From assembly GCA_900549745.1 (NCBI GenBank), contig URPJ01000005.1, positions 1 to 64,000 on the forward strand: a stretch of DNA of 64,000 bases, given 5' to 3'. Below, in pieces: positions 15,281 to 24,108 of this stretch. How positions within the stretch are numbered: position 1 is the first letter of the stretch; every line of letters begins with the position of its first letter. This DNA comes from an uncultured Collinsella sp. GTDB taxonomy: Bacteria; Actinomycetota; Coriobacteriia; Coriobacteriales; Coriobacteriaceae. The notes beneath the pieces were generated by a model that worked only from the letters and a program-made list of their open reading frames with translations, did not search any database and was not told the origin of the DNA. Position numbers and translations under genes: made by a program.

Positions 15281-16537
15281 CTAGCGTAGCAGACGATACT
15301 TCTGCCCTCTGCCGGTGCCTTCAACTGTCGCCAGGCCTGTCTCAACGAGTTTTTTGAGGATGCGAAGAAGCTTCGAGCGACTAAAGGTGACTTTGGCCGC
15401 AAGCTCGCTTGTCGATTGAGGGTGTACTCCGCTCAGCAGTCCGAATACGATAAGTTCGTCGCCTTTGAGCCCCGGGTTATCCATGAGTAGGGGAAGTGTT
15501 ACCACAATGGCGTTATCCGAAACTTGAAACCGGGGCTTTCTGACGCTGTCCTTATAGGTATCGCGAATTCGCATGATGCCCGTTCCAAAGGCTTCGATAA
15601 GACCCAGGCGCAAAAAGACTTCGGCAAGAATACGATTGCGTCTAACGGATAGCATGTCGGACAGATATTCATCGACGGTCATGCTTGCCGGCAAGCCGCC
15701 GGGCGAAGCGACTTCCACACGGTCGTCGAACATCGAGATGCGGATGTGTGCGGGCGCATCCCAAGTCCTATGAACGACTGCATTGGTAATGGCCTCGCGG
15801 AATGCTTCGAGCGGAATGAGCTCCTTGCGGATCCGCTCCATCCCCTGGATCTCTTCGTAGCAGTACTGGGCTTCGAAAAGCTCAAGGGCTCCGTCAATTT
15901 CCGCTAGAACGGATGCATGTTCAAGAGTCTTGCGCTGCTTAATGAGGTTGATAGTTTCACCAAACACTGCGATGTCGATACCCGGGAAGCCATTCTCGTC
16001 CGCGAGCAGTTCTGCCGCGTTGTTGTAGGTTCCGGTTTCATCAAGCAGGCCAAGGGTTTTGAGAGTATCGGTTGTGAATGACTGAAGCGAAAGTTTTGCT
16101 GTTAGACGATTCTCTAAAACGGTGAAAGATAAATCTTGTTTGTTTGCCGGGAGCTGCTCAAAGGAGAGGTTTTGACCCTCGAGTACAAGACGCGAAAGGC
16201 CTAGGGTATCAACTGGAATGGTCGCGGTGTCATTGCGCTTGTATGCCTTCGAGCGGTATAGGTAAGGCTTCGATCTGCCGGGAAAGACCGTAAGCTCCAC
16301 GGTTGCATCGGGCTCGTCGATCTTTAGGGAGTAATCGGGCTGGGGGATGATCGAATCGTTAATCTTGTTTTCGATATCCAGGCAGGTCTGCTTGGGGTCA
16401 TCGAGGCCAACGGCTTCTCCGTCGTCGGTAATTCCAAATAGAACGCGTCCTCCCGTGCCATTTGCATAAGCGGAGACGGTTTTAAGGAACGAATTGGTGA
16501 CGCATTCCTTGAATTCAAGATCTTTGGATTCTTGCAT
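15281..16537 (-). CDS. AlbA_2 / ATPase / winged-helix regulator
   Basis: Start MQESKDLEFKECVT lies 12 bases after CGGAG. The 418-residue protein has an AlbA_2 (Schlafen-type) domain at about residues 1-120 (LEFKE, SAYANGTGGRVLFGITDDG). A GHKL-like ATP-binding region follows at about 245-330 (EAFREAITNAVVHRTW, SPGGLPASMTVDEYL), and a winged HTH at about 360-415 (QSTSELAAKVTFSRSKLLRIL). Such proteins are usually annotated as RecG-like or AlbA-domain transcription factors. Immediately upstream lie about nine copies of a GACRCG-type site, so autoregulation is likely. It is the last gene before a long gene-free region (16538-17276). Confidence 0.8.
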   Translation of the reverse strand: MQESKDLEFKECVTNSFLKTVSAYANGTGGRVLFGITDDGEAVGLDDPKQTCLDIENKINDSIIPQPDYSLKIDEPDATVELTVFPGRSKPYLYRSKAYKRNDTATIPVDTLGLSRLVLEGQNLSFEQLPANKQDLSFTVLENRLTAKLSLQSFTTDTLKTLGLLDETGTYNNAAELLADENGFPGIDIAVFGETINLIKQRKTLEHASVLAEIDGALELFEAQYCYEEIQGMERIRKELIPLEAFREAITNAVVHRTWDAPAHIRISMFDDRVEVASPGGLPASMTVDEYLSDMLSVRRNRILAEVFLRLGLIEAFGTGIMRIRDTYKDSVRKPRFQVSDNAIVVTLPLLMDNPGLKGDELIVFGLLSGVHPQSTSELAAKVTFSRSKLLRILKKLVETGLATVEGTGRGQKYRLLR

Positions 16538-16562
16538 TGTGATGCTCCGTTTCGCTTCAATT

Positions 16563-16673
16563 TGACGTGAAAAATAACACGTAAAAATTTTACACGTCAT
16601 TTTACGCGTCAAAATTATGACACGAAAAAATTTGCGTGTCATTATGCGCGTCAAAGTGACGCGAAATGACGCG
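16563..16673. promoter_or_regulatory. Dense array of GACRCG/CGYGTC half-sites
   Basis: About nine hexamers of the form GACGTG, GACACG, GACGCG or their complements lie within 111 bases, in both orientations. They include the perfect inverted pair TGACACG-10 bp-CGTGTCA at 16618-16641. The array starts 26 bases upstream of the AlbA_2 gene start and covers its promoter. Confidence 0.7.
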
Positions 16674-16762
16674 CAAACGCGAATGCATTGGCATTCTGAA
16701 CAATAACGGAGTTTGTAAGCCTGGGGCTTGATTGGGCTAACGCATGGAATTATCCGTATTCT

Positions 16763-16814
16763 CGAACACGCTTTCGGTATCATTTTGGCATTAAAAGATA
16801 CCGAAGTGTGTTCG
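16763..16814. repeat. 18-bp hairpin with one mismatch
   Basis: CGAACACGCTTTCGGTATC (16763) pairs with GATACCGAAGTGTGTTCG (16797). No T-run follows on either strand, so it is not a standard terminator. It lies between the operator array and the tandem palindromes. Confidence 0.7.
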
Positions 16815-16886
16815 TGATGCCGATAATAATTAAGAAAGAGGAGCGCTTCGTAGCTGCCTGGAAAGTGAGGATTTGACCATCTGATT

Positions 16887-17184
16887 GTCTCGATCTGTAA
16901 CAACTAGGCGATCAAATGCTCGTTAGATGTTACAGATTTAGATTTTCTGCCTGGCCGATTCCGTTTGTCTCAATCTGTAACAACTGGGACCGAAAAGCTC
17001 GGCTAGATGTTACAGATCGAGATTGAGCGGATTGACCTGTGCGTTTGTCTCGATCTGTAACAGGTAGATGGTCAAAAGTGGGCTACGTGTTACAGATTGA
17101 GATCTTTCAGCCCTGGTCGCCCGTTCGTCTAAATCTATAACAGTTAGGATTGAAAATCCCTGCTAGATGTTACAGATTGAGATA
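16887..17184. repeat. Tandem palindrome array 1 (four units, 80-bp period)
   Basis: Four units begin at 16887, 16967, 17047 and 17127, an exact 80-base period. Each unit is a hairpin of the form ATCTGTAACA ... TGTTACAGAT with an outer TCTC/GAGA extension and an AT-rich loop. Units are separated by about 23 bases that also resemble those in array 2. The array lies between two minus-strand genes: the AlbA_2 gene and the 3' end of lacG1. Confidence 0.9.
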
Positions 17185-17204
17185 AACGGCCCGCACGGGC
17201 CGAG

Positions 17205-17254
17205 CCAAAACAAAAAGGCCGCATACGAACCCGTGGAGGGATTCGTATGCGGCC
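17205..17254 (-). terminator. Terminator of lacE1-lacG1 operon
   Basis: The 13-bp stem GGCCGCATACGAA / TTCGTATGCGGCC is followed on the minus strand by TTTTTGTTTT. Confidence 0.9.
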
Positions 17255-17276
17255 GACAGGGGGTATGCGGCAAAAG

Positions 17277-18698
17277 TTAGGCCATGAGCAGGCCGGTCTC
17301 CGCGACGTTCTTGTACCAGTACGCGCTCGCCTTGGGATAGCGCTTCTGGGTCTCAAAGTCGATGTAGAACAGGCCATAGCGCTTGTTATAGCCGTTGGTC
17401 CAGGAGAACTGGTCCTGCAGCGACCACACAAAGTAACCGTCGACGTTCACGCCGCCGTCGATTGCCTTGAGGATCCAAGCGAGATGCTGGCGCATGTAGT
17501 CGATGCGAGGGGCGTCATCGATGAAGCCGTCCTCAAAGTCGTCCTTATAGCCCATGCCGTTCTCGGTGATGTAAATCTTCTTGTAGTTGGGGTAATCATT
17601 CTTAATGCGCAGCAGCAGGTCGTACAGGCCCTCGGGATAGATAATCCAGTCCCAATCGGTGGTGGGTACGCCTTCACGCACGCATGACTCGCCCACGCCC
17701 TTGAGGAACCAGCGCGAGGAGCCTTTGTCGCCGGTGCCATTGTGGTTGATGTCGTTTTCGCCCTCGGCGGCACGCAGGAACTGACACTTGTAGGTGTTGA
17801 CGCCCAGGCAATCGTTGTAGGGGAGCGCGGCGGTCAGCGCGGCGATGTCCTCGTCGCGGACGTCGAGCTCGCCGCCGGCGATATGGGCAAGCTTGGTTGC
17901 GGCTTCCATGGTGTCGGCTGCATAGTGGCCGCGGAAGGTGGCGTCGAGTACCCAGCGGTTGTTGATGACGTCGGCCATGCGAGCTGCCTCGCAGTCGGCA
18001 GCGCTGTTGGGATCGAGGGGATACTTGGGCTCCAGGTTCTGGACAATGCCGATCTCGCCCTCAAAGCCGCCCTCATGGAAGGCGACGACAGCCTTGGCGT
18101 GGGCCACCATCATGTTGTGCATGAGCTGGAAGGCCTTGTCCAGGCGGTACTTCTCGCCGTGCGGCCAGTTGCCGACGATAAAGCTGCCCTCGGCGGTTGC
18201 GGGAATCTCGTTAAACGTGAACCAGTGCTTGACCTCGGTGAACTCGGCAAAGCAGAACTTGGCGTACTCGACAAAGGCGTCGATGGTCGTGCGCGTCAGG
18301 AAGCCCTCGCCGCCGTTCTGGTAAAAGGCCTCGGGCGTATCGAAGTGATCGAGCGTGACATAGGGGATAACGCCGGCTTTGTTGCAGGTAGCAAAGAGCT
18401 CATGATAGAAGGCGACGCCCTCGGGGTTAATCTCGCCGGTGCCGTTGGGGAAGATGCGGCTCCAAGCGATGGAGACACGGATGCCGTTGATGCCGAAGCG
18501 CTGGCACAGATCGATATCGACCGGATACTTGTTGTAGAAATCGCTTGCGGGGTCGGGGGAGAAGCGACCCTGAGCAGCCAGGAAATCGTCCCAGGGCACT
18601 TTGCCCTTGCCGTGTGTGCGGGTCTCGCCCTCAACCTGGTAAGCAGCGGTGGCGCCGCCAAACACAAAGCCGTCGGGGAACTGCATGGGGTTGGTCAT
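17277..18698 (-). CDS. lacG: 6-phospho-beta-galactosidase/glucosidase (GH1), module 1
   Basis: The 473-residue glycosidase matches LacG in layout: FVFGGATAAYQVEGE, DPASDFYNKYPVDIDL, SIAWSRIFPNG, the acid/base Glu in FTFNEIPATAEG and the nucleophile Glu in YITENGMGYK. The segment NGTGDKGSSRWFLKGVG with PTTDWDWIIYPEGLYD is typical of phospho-specific LacG enzymes. It hydrolyses the phosphorylated disaccharide imported by LacE1 (upstream in the same operon) inside the cytoplasm. Lactose-6-phosphate is the expected substrate; a different beta-galactoside or beta-glucoside is possible given three paralogues. Confidence 0.88.
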   Translation of the reverse strand: MTNPMQFPDGFVFGGATAAYQVEGETRTHGKGKVPWDDFLAAQGRFSPDPASDFYNKYPVDIDLCQRFGINGIRVSIAWSRIFPNGTGEINPEGVAFYHELFATCNKAGVIPYVTLDHFDTPEAFYQNGGEGFLTRTTIDAFVEYAKFCFAEFTEVKHWFTFNEIPATAEGSFIVGNWPHGEKYRLDKAFQLMHNMMVAHAKAVVAFHEGGFEGEIGIVQNLEPKYPLDPNSAADCEAARMADVINNRWVLDATFRGHYAADTMEAATKLAHIAGGELDVRDEDIAALTAALPYNDCLGVNTYKCQFLRAAEGENDINHNGTGDKGSSRWFLKGVGESCVREGVPTTDWDWIIYPEGLYDLLLRIKNDYPNYKKIYITENGMGYKDDFEDGFIDDAPRIDYMRQHLAWILKAIDGGVNVDGYFVWSLQDQFSWTNGYNKRYGLFYIDFETQKRYPKASAYWYKNVAETGLLMA

Positions 18699-18732
18699 GA
18701 GTCATCCTTTCTGTGGGATACGAATAGGGAGA

Positions 18733-18760
18733 GGTGCCCGAACTGGGGATCCGGGCACCA
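18733..18760 (-). other. Intercistronic hairpin between lacE1 and lacG1
   Basis: GTGCCCG pairs with CGGGCAC around an 11-base loop, with no T-run. Similar stems occur in the other two lacE/lacG junctions. They may set relative amounts of the two mRNAs. Confidence 0.45.
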
Positions 18761-18773
18761 ACAGAGGGAGGAA

Positions 18774-20552
18774 CTAGTCGAGGTTCTCGCGGAGCCACTT
18801 AATGGCGCCGGCAGGGTCGCGGGTGAGGTCGATATATTCCTTGCCGCGGGGAGCGAGCAGCTTAATGCCCAGACGATCGGTGTCGGCCTTCATGTCGTTG
18901 TAGTAGCTACGAACCTGCGGGGCGAGCACGATGACGTCGTACTGATCCATGATGGCGGTGTGCTGGCCATAGGCGCCTGCGGAGGAAGCGATGTTCTCTC
19001 CGGTCTGCGCGGCACCTTCCTTGATGGCGTTGGCAAGCATGGCAGAGGTGCCGGCGCCGGCGCACAGGACGAGGACCTTCAGGCCATCGACATCCTTCTT
19101 GGCGGATGCATCGGCAGCGGGCTCGGGCTGATCGGCGACAGGCTTGCTGTCAGCGGCGGCAACGGTCGTCTCGACGGTAGCGGTGGCCTGCTCGACAGCG
19201 GGCGCAGAGGCGTTGGCGGCAATGGAAGCGGCGCTATCGGACTCGAGACCCAGCTCGGCGACGCGCTCGGCCTCCTGGTCGCAGAGCAGCTTATCGTATG
19301 CCTTCAAGAACGGCAGGTAGATGATGGCGTCCAGCAAGATGATGATCGCGACAAACACCAAGGCGATAAGCTGGAAGTTCGTGGTGATGAAGATGCCGAT
19401 GGGGGCGGGGGTGGCCCAAGGCACCACGAAGGAGAAGCCGTTCATGCCCACGTTATCGATAAAGAACTTGGCAACACTCACGTTGACGCAGCCGGCGGCA
19501 ACAAAGGGGATGAGCATGTAGGGGTTAAGGATCATCGGCGCGCCAAAGAGCAGCGGTTCGTTGACAGCAAAGGCAACAGGAACAATCGAGGCCTTACCGA
19601 CGGCTTTGAGCTGTTTGGACTTCATAAAGAGAATCAGCAGAAGCGGCACGATGAACGTGGCGCCGGTGCCGCCGAACTCACCCACGAGCGACATGTTAAA
19701 GGTGAGGGAGTGGGCGGGGTGACCACCGGCCAGCAGAACCTGCAGGTTCTCGGCCTGGTTGGCAAGACGGATGGGGTCGATGCCCGGCTGGACGATCGAG
19801 GGGCCGTGGACGCCGATGAACCAGAAGAACGCGGTGGCTGCCTGGATAAGGATAAGGCCAGGATAGGTTTCTGCAGCGGTAAAGAGCGGGGAGAGCAGTT
19901 TGATAAGCAGCTCGGAGAACGGAACGCCCATGAGGTTACGCACGACGACATCGATGATGCCGCAGATGATGACGGCGCCGCCAAAGGGGATAATGTCGCG
20001 GAAGTTCTGAGCGATGGCGCCCGGGACCTCCTTGGGCAGCTTAATGGTCAGATCGCGCGAGACACAGAACTTATAGACCCAAACGGTAATGAACGCGGCG
20101 ATATAGGCCGAGAACAGACCGCGCGTGCCCATGCTGGTGCAATCGAAGACCGAAAGTTCGGAGCCGTTGAACTTGGTGGTGAACTGCGTAACAGCGAGCA
20201 AAAGCATGCTGCACTGGGCGGCCACCATGGTGGAACCGTCGTTGAGCACTTTGCCGGCGGGCATACGACGGTTCATGGATGCCGTGAAGTTCTTGGCAGT
20301 GGTGCCGGCAACCATGATGCCCATGACACCCATGGTGAAGTTGTAGAGCTTGTTGCACCAGTCGATGAGCGGCTGGGGCAGCGTGATGCCGACCACGCCG
20401 GGAAGCGTGGCGATCAGCAGAAAGATCGAAGAGGTGAGGACGATGGGCATGCACCCAAGGAAACCGTCCTTGATGGCCTGGAGGTAGATGTTCCTCGAGA
20501 TCTTCTCAAAGAACGGTTGATGCTTTTCGAGCATCTTTACGATGGCGTCCAT
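18774..20552 (-). CDS. lacE: PTS lactose-family EIICB, module 1
   Basis: The 592-residue protein has an N-terminal EIIC membrane domain (start MDAIVKMLEKHQPFFEKISR) with GIHGPSIV-type GVHGPSIVQPG and GAPMILNPYMLIPF. A flexible Ala/Pro/Thr-rich linker follows at about 440-485. The C-terminal EIIB domain has its phospho-cysteine in LVLCAGAGTSAMLAN and the family NDMKADTDRLGIKL region. It imports and phosphorylates a beta-galactoside. There is no EIIA gene in the module; the lacF at 32041 is the only visible partner. It is closer to LacE2 (22172) than to LacE3. Confidence 0.9.
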   Translation of the reverse strand: MDAIVKMLEKHQPFFEKISRNIYLQAIKDGFLGCMPIVLTSSIFLLIATLPGVVGITLPQPLIDWCNKLYNFTMGVMGIMVAGTTAKNFTASMNRRMPAGKVLNDGSTMVAAQCSMLLLAVTQFTTKFNGSELSVFDCTSMGTRGLFSAYIAAFITVWVYKFCVSRDLTIKLPKEVPGAIAQNFRDIIPFGGAVIICGIIDVVVRNLMGVPFSELLIKLLSPLFTAAETYPGLILIQAATAFFWFIGVHGPSIVQPGIDPIRLANQAENLQVLLAGGHPAHSLTFNMSLVGEFGGTGATFIVPLLLILFMKSKQLKAVGKASIVPVAFAVNEPLLFGAPMILNPYMLIPFVAAGCVNVSVAKFFIDNVGMNGFSFVVPWATPAPIGIFITTNFQLIALVFVAIIILLDAIIYLPFLKAYDKLLCDQEAERVAELGLESDSAASIAANASAPAVEQATATVETTVAAADSKPVADQPEPAADASAKKDVDGLKVLVLCAGAGTSAMLANAIKEGAAQTGENIASSAGAYGQHTAIMDQYDVIVLAPQVRSYYNDMKADTDRLGIKLLAPRGKEYIDLTRDPAGAIKWLRENLD

Positions 20553-20653
20553 AAAGCTCCTTTGCTACTCGATGCGCGATGCATGTGGATGGAACTGGTC
20601 GTCGATGGATGGTCAGGACTGCCCGGAAGCCTTCCTGCTTAAGGAAGGCATTG

Positions 20654-20697
20654 CGAAATGACAACATTGTCATTTCGTTAATGACAACGTAAGACAT
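20654..20697. promoter_or_regulatory. LacI1 operators
   Basis: A near-perfect 24-base palindrome (20654-20677; core ATGACAACATTGTCAT) is followed by a second, weaker site ATGACAACGTAAGACAT at 20681. They lie between lacE1 and the divergent lacI1 and belong to the ATGNNNACGTTAACAT operator family of the four LacI paralogues. Confidence 0.6.
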
Positions 20698-20730
20698 TTT
20701 TGGAAGAGCAACAAGGATATACGGGTGAGC

Positions 20731-20754
20731 GGTCGATATTGTTCGGTAAACGGT
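20731..20754. promoter_or_regulatory. TGTTC-type and CGGTAAACGGT sites, lac module 1
   Basis: CGATATTGTTC (20733) belongs to the TGTTC direct-repeat motif shared with lacF, lacA, module 2 and the aldolase promoter. It runs into CGGTAAACGGT at 20744-20754, the motif shared with most sugar promoters here. Confidence 0.5.
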
Positions 20755-20827
20755 TGATTTATCAGTCAGGCAGGTAGTGTATGCTAGAACACAAAAAACA
20801 AGCGATAGAGAACAGAGTGGAGAAGCA

Positions 20828-21838
20828 GTGACAACGATGGACAAGAAAAACGTCTCGATGAACGATGTGGCGATTGCCGCGGGTGTTTCTCTCAAGACGG
20901 TTTCGCGTGTGATCAACGAGCCCAATAGCGTGCGAGAGTCGACACGCGATAAGGTCCATTCGGCAATGGAGGCGCTCGGATTTCGAACCAACTTTGCCGC
21001 GCGTTCGCTCAAGTTGGGCCGTTACGGGTGCATCGGCGTCGTGCTGTTTCACTTGTCGGGCGGTGCCGTGGACATGATTGACGGTATCGCCGATGCCGCC
21101 GAAGAACGCGGCTTTGCGCTCACGATGATTAAGAAGTGCGCAGGGGAGAACATGACCCTTGCCGATGCGGCGCGCAGGATGTCACAGCTTCCCGTTGACG
21201 GCATGATCTTCAACCTGCGTCAGATGGTCGATGACTTTGATACCTTTAAGGCGCCGAAGGACCTCAAGACGGTGATTATCACACCGATGGAGCATCCTAC
21301 CTGCTCTACCGTCAGTGACGATCAAGAGGGTGGTGCGCGCATGGCGTGCGAGTACTTCTTGGATCATGGTCACAAGAACGTGTATTTCGTTTCGGGTAAG
21401 AAAGAGTCGCTGTCGAGCCAGTGCCGTATGAAAGGTTGGCGTGCGGCACTCGAGGCACGTGGTATTGAGCCGCCCGAGCCTCTGCAAGGCGATTGGAATG
21501 CGGATAGTGGCTATGCCGCGGGCCTTGTGCTTGCCGATAAACCCGATTGCACGGCGGTCCTCGCTGCTAACGACTGCATGGCAAACGGCGTGATGATGGC
21601 TCTACGTGACAAAGGGCTCAACGTGCCCGACGACGTGTCCGTGATCGGCTTCGACGATGAGCTCTACAAGACGATTCCCAACTCGATTCTGACGTCGGTG
21701 AAGTTTCGCCACCGCGAGCTGGGCATCCGTGCGCTCAATGAGGTCGTCGCGGGCCTGGAGGCCCCGGGCTCCAGAAGCCGAACGCTCGTCTCCGGCGTGC
21801 TGGTCGAACGCTCCAGCGTAAGGGATCTGCGGGCGTAG
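20828..21838 (+). CDS. LacI-family regulator, module 1
   Basis: The GTG at 20828 has GGAG five bases upstream; an ATG at 20837 is the alternative. The 336-residue protein has the LacI HTH (MNDVAIAAGVSLKTVSRVINEP) followed by a periplasmic-binding-like sensor domain with CTAVLAANDCMANGV and DDVSVIGFDDE. It faces lacE1-lacG1 across a 275-bp region holding its likely operators. It should repress module 1 until its sugar or sugar phosphate is present. The end of the gene leads straight into palindrome array 2. Confidence 0.88.
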   Translation: MTTMDKKNVSMNDVAIAAGVSLKTVSRVINEPNSVRESTRDKVHSAMEALGFRTNFAARSLKLGRYGCIGVVLFHLSGGAVDMIDGIADAAEERGFALTMIKKCAGENMTLADAARRMSQLPVDGMIFNLRQMVDDFDTFKAPKDLKTVIITPMEHPTCSTVSDDQEGGARMACEYFLDHGHKNVYFVSGKKESLSSQCRMKGWRAALEARGIEPPEPLQGDWNADSGYAAGLVLADKPDCTAVLAANDCMANGVMMALRDKGLNVPDDVSVIGFDDELYKTIPNSILTSVKFRHRELGIRALNEVVAGLEAPGSRSRTLVSGVLVERSSVRDLRA

Positions 21839-21855
21839 ACGTGCTCGGCCTGCTC

Positions 21856-22074
21856 GTCTAAATCTGTAACAGGTAGGGCCCAAAAACTCGGCTAGATGTT
21901 ACAGATTTAGACAATTCGGCCCGGCTTATTCCGTTTGTCTCGATCTGTAACAACTAGACGGTCAAAAGTGGTCTACATGTTACAGATTGAGATTTTCGGC
22001 TTGGCCTGTGCGTTCATCTCGATCTGTAACAGCTAGGACCGAAAAACTCGGCTAGATGTTACAGATTGAGATGA
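21856..22074. repeat. Tandem palindrome array 2 (three units)
   Basis: Units start at 21856, 21937 and 22016 (periods 81 and 79). Each is ATCTGTAACA ... TGTTACAGAT. The loops alternate between a GACCGAAAAACTCGG type and a CGGTCAAAAG type, as in arrays 1 and 3. The array fills the convergent gap between lacI1 and lacE2. Confidence 0.9.
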
Positions 22075-22100
22075 ACAGGAGGACGGGTGCGGTCTAAACA

Positions 22101-22142
22101 AAATGGCCCGCGCATCACACATCGATGCACGGGCCATTTATT
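22101..22142. terminator. Bidirectional terminator between array 2 and lacE2
   Basis: AAATGGCCCG (22101) pairs with CGGGCCATTT (22130). The minus strand has a short T-run after it (ATTTTGTTT), so it should end the lacG2-lacE2 transcript. Confidence 0.7.
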
Positions 22143-22171
22143 GTCTGCAAGCGGCAGGTGGTGTCAGCGTC

Positions 22172-23932
22172 TTATGCCTCGAGGTTTTCCTCGATCCAGG
22201 CGACGGCACCCTTGGGATCCTTAGTGAGGTCGATGTACTGTTTGCCCTTGGGCGACAGCAGCGTGATGCCCAGGCGGTCGGTGTCGGCCTTCATCTCGTT
22301 GTAATAGGTGCGAACCTGCGGAGCCAGGACGATGACGTTGTACTGGTCCATGATGGCGTAGTGGCTGCCGTAGGCACCGGCGTTGGCGGTAATGTCGATG
22401 CCCAGCTCGTCGGCGCCTTCCTTAAGCGCGTTGGCGAGCAGTGCAGAGGTGCCGGCGCCAGCGCACAGAACCAGAACCCTCAGATCCTTGCCCTTAAGGG
22501 CGGACGGAGCTGCGGAGGCCTCAGTGGCAGAAGCGGTCTCGACAACAGGAGCCTCAACGGCGGGGGCGGCAGCGGTCTTGACGGCCTTGGTCTCCTCGGC
22601 CTCTTCTTCGGCCAGGGTCTCGGCCTCCTGCTTGCACAGGACGTTGTCGTAGGCCTTGCAGAACGGGTAGTAGATCAAGAAGTCAACGACCAGCAGGACG
22701 ACAACCAGGACCAGAGAGATCGGCTGGAAGTTGGTGTCGATGAAGGTGCCGATCGGTCCGGGGAGTGCCCACGGCATGGCATAGATAAAGCCGTTCATGC
22801 CCAAAAAGTCGATGAAGAACTTACCAATGAGGACGTTGGCCACGGGGGTAAACAGGAACGGGATCAGGAAGTACGGGTTGAGGATGATGGGCGCGGCGAA
22901 CAGCAGCGGCTCGTTGACGGCGAACATCACGGGCACGACAGAGGCTTTGCCGACGGCCTTGAGCTGCTTGGAGCGCATAAAGAGCAGGAAGATGATCGGG
23001 ACAATGAACGTGGCGCCGGTGCCGCCGAGTTCGCCGATGTAGTTACCGAAGTTTTCGGTCAGGGCGAGGGCGGGGTGACCGCCGGCCTGCAGCGTGGCGA
23101 GGTTGGTGGTGATGTTGCCAAACAGCGCGGCGTTGAGGGCAGGCTTAACGACCGAGGGGCCGTGGATGCCCATGAACCAGAACAGCGGGATCATGAACCA
23201 GATGAGGGCGAGGCCGGCGTAGGAATCGGCAGCGGCGAACAGCGGGCTCACCAGCGTGGAGATGACGTTGGCAAACGGGACGGCCAAGCAGGTGCGGCAG
23301 ATAACGTCGATGACGGCGACAAACAGGATGGAGAAGCTGAAGGCGAAGATGTCGCGGAAGTTCTGGGCGATGGCGCCGGGGACTTCTTTGGGCAGCTTGA
23401 TGGTGATGTCTCGCTTAATGCAGAAGGCATAGATGTTGACCGTGGCAAATGCGGCGACAAAGGAGCTCAGCAGGCCCTTGGTGCCCATGTTGTCGGTAAA
23501 GAACACCGAGACATCGGCGCCGTCGATCTTGGCACTCGTCTGGGTAACGGCCAAGATGAGCATAGCGCACATGGCGGCGACCATGGTGCTCGTGGCGTTG
23601 ATGGCCTTGCCGGCAGGCATGCGGCGGTTCTTGGAGCCGGTCAGCGCGCTTGCGGTGGTGCCGGCGACCATGATGCCCACGACGCCCATCGTGAAGTTGT
23701 AAACCTTGTTGCAGAAGTTCACGACGTCGACGTTCCACCAGTCGGGCAGCGTAAAGCCGCCGACCGTGGCGACAACGCCCGGCAGGGTCGAAATAAGCAG
23801 GAAGACAGAAGAAGACAGGATGATGGGCATTGCTGCCAAAAAGCCGTCTTTAATGGCCTGAAGGTAGATGTTCTTAGAGACCTTGTCGAAGTACGGCTGA
23901 CCTTTCTCCAAGAACTTAACGATCGATTCCAT
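22172..23932 (-). CDS. lacE: PTS lactose-family EIICB, module 2
   Basis: The 586-residue EIICB has start MESIVKFLEKGQPYFDKVSK, the EIIC motif GIHGPSVVKPALNA and GAPIILNPY-like AAPIILNPYFLIPF. The EIIB phospho-cysteine is in LVLCAGAGTSALLAN. Domain order and length equal LacE1, with which it shares long identical stretches. In this module lacG2 is upstream of lacE2 (the reverse of modules 1 and 3), with a 176-bp gap containing a GC-rich hairpin. It depends on a separately encoded EIIA. Confidence 0.9.
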   Translation of the reverse strand: MESIVKFLEKGQPYFDKVSKNIYLQAIKDGFLAAMPIILSSSVFLLISTLPGVVATVGGFTLPDWWNVDVVNFCNKVYNFTMGVVGIMVAGTTASALTGSKNRRMPAGKAINATSTMVAAMCAMLILAVTQTSAKIDGADVSVFFTDNMGTKGLLSSFVAAFATVNIYAFCIKRDITIKLPKEVPGAIAQNFRDIFAFSFSILFVAVIDVICRTCLAVPFANVISTLVSPLFAAADSYAGLALIWFMIPLFWFMGIHGPSVVKPALNAALFGNITTNLATLQAGGHPALALTENFGNYIGELGGTGATFIVPIIFLLFMRSKQLKAVGKASVVPVMFAVNEPLLFAAPIILNPYFLIPFLFTPVANVLIGKFFIDFLGMNGFIYAMPWALPGPIGTFIDTNFQPISLVLVVVLLVVDFLIYYPFCKAYDNVLCKQEAETLAEEEAEETKAVKTAAAPAVEAPVVETASATEASAAPSALKGKDLRVLVLCAGAGTSALLANALKEGADELGIDITANAGAYGSHYAIMDQYNVIVLAPQVRTYYNEMKADTDRLGITLLSPKGKQYIDLTKDPKGAVAWIEENLEA

Positions 23933-24108
23933 AGTTCACGCTCCTCTTTGCATGAAATCTTAATGGCATGGACGTTGAAAACCTATATGGTCTCCCGCTT
24001 GCTAAAAGCCCGGGTGCAGGCGGGGTCGGTCCCAAGGGGAGAGAGGGGAGCGGCTGGGTTTGTATCGCATAGGGCCGCTCCCTTCTCGGGGGAAAGCGAG
24101 GCGATGCG

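Noticed and set aside
15281..16903. Longer form of the AlbA_2 protein starting near 16903
   Set aside because: The extra 122 residues come from the operator array and hairpin DNA, are Cys/Arg-rich and unlike the family; the start at 16537 aligns with the AlbA_2 domain.
16887..17184. CRISPR array
   Set aside because: The regular 80-bp spacing looks CRISPR-like, but the repeats are self-palindromic hairpins, the intervals between them are themselves related, and no cas genes are present.
17742..20642. A 966-codon open frame on the plus strand opposite lacE1/lacG1
   Set aside because: It is the antisense shadow of two well-recognised genes in GC-rich DNA; its product is low-complexity (Gly, Asp, Val, His rich) with no family signature. 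The same holds for the long antisense frames over lacE2, lacE3, galT, aguA and the amidohydrolase.
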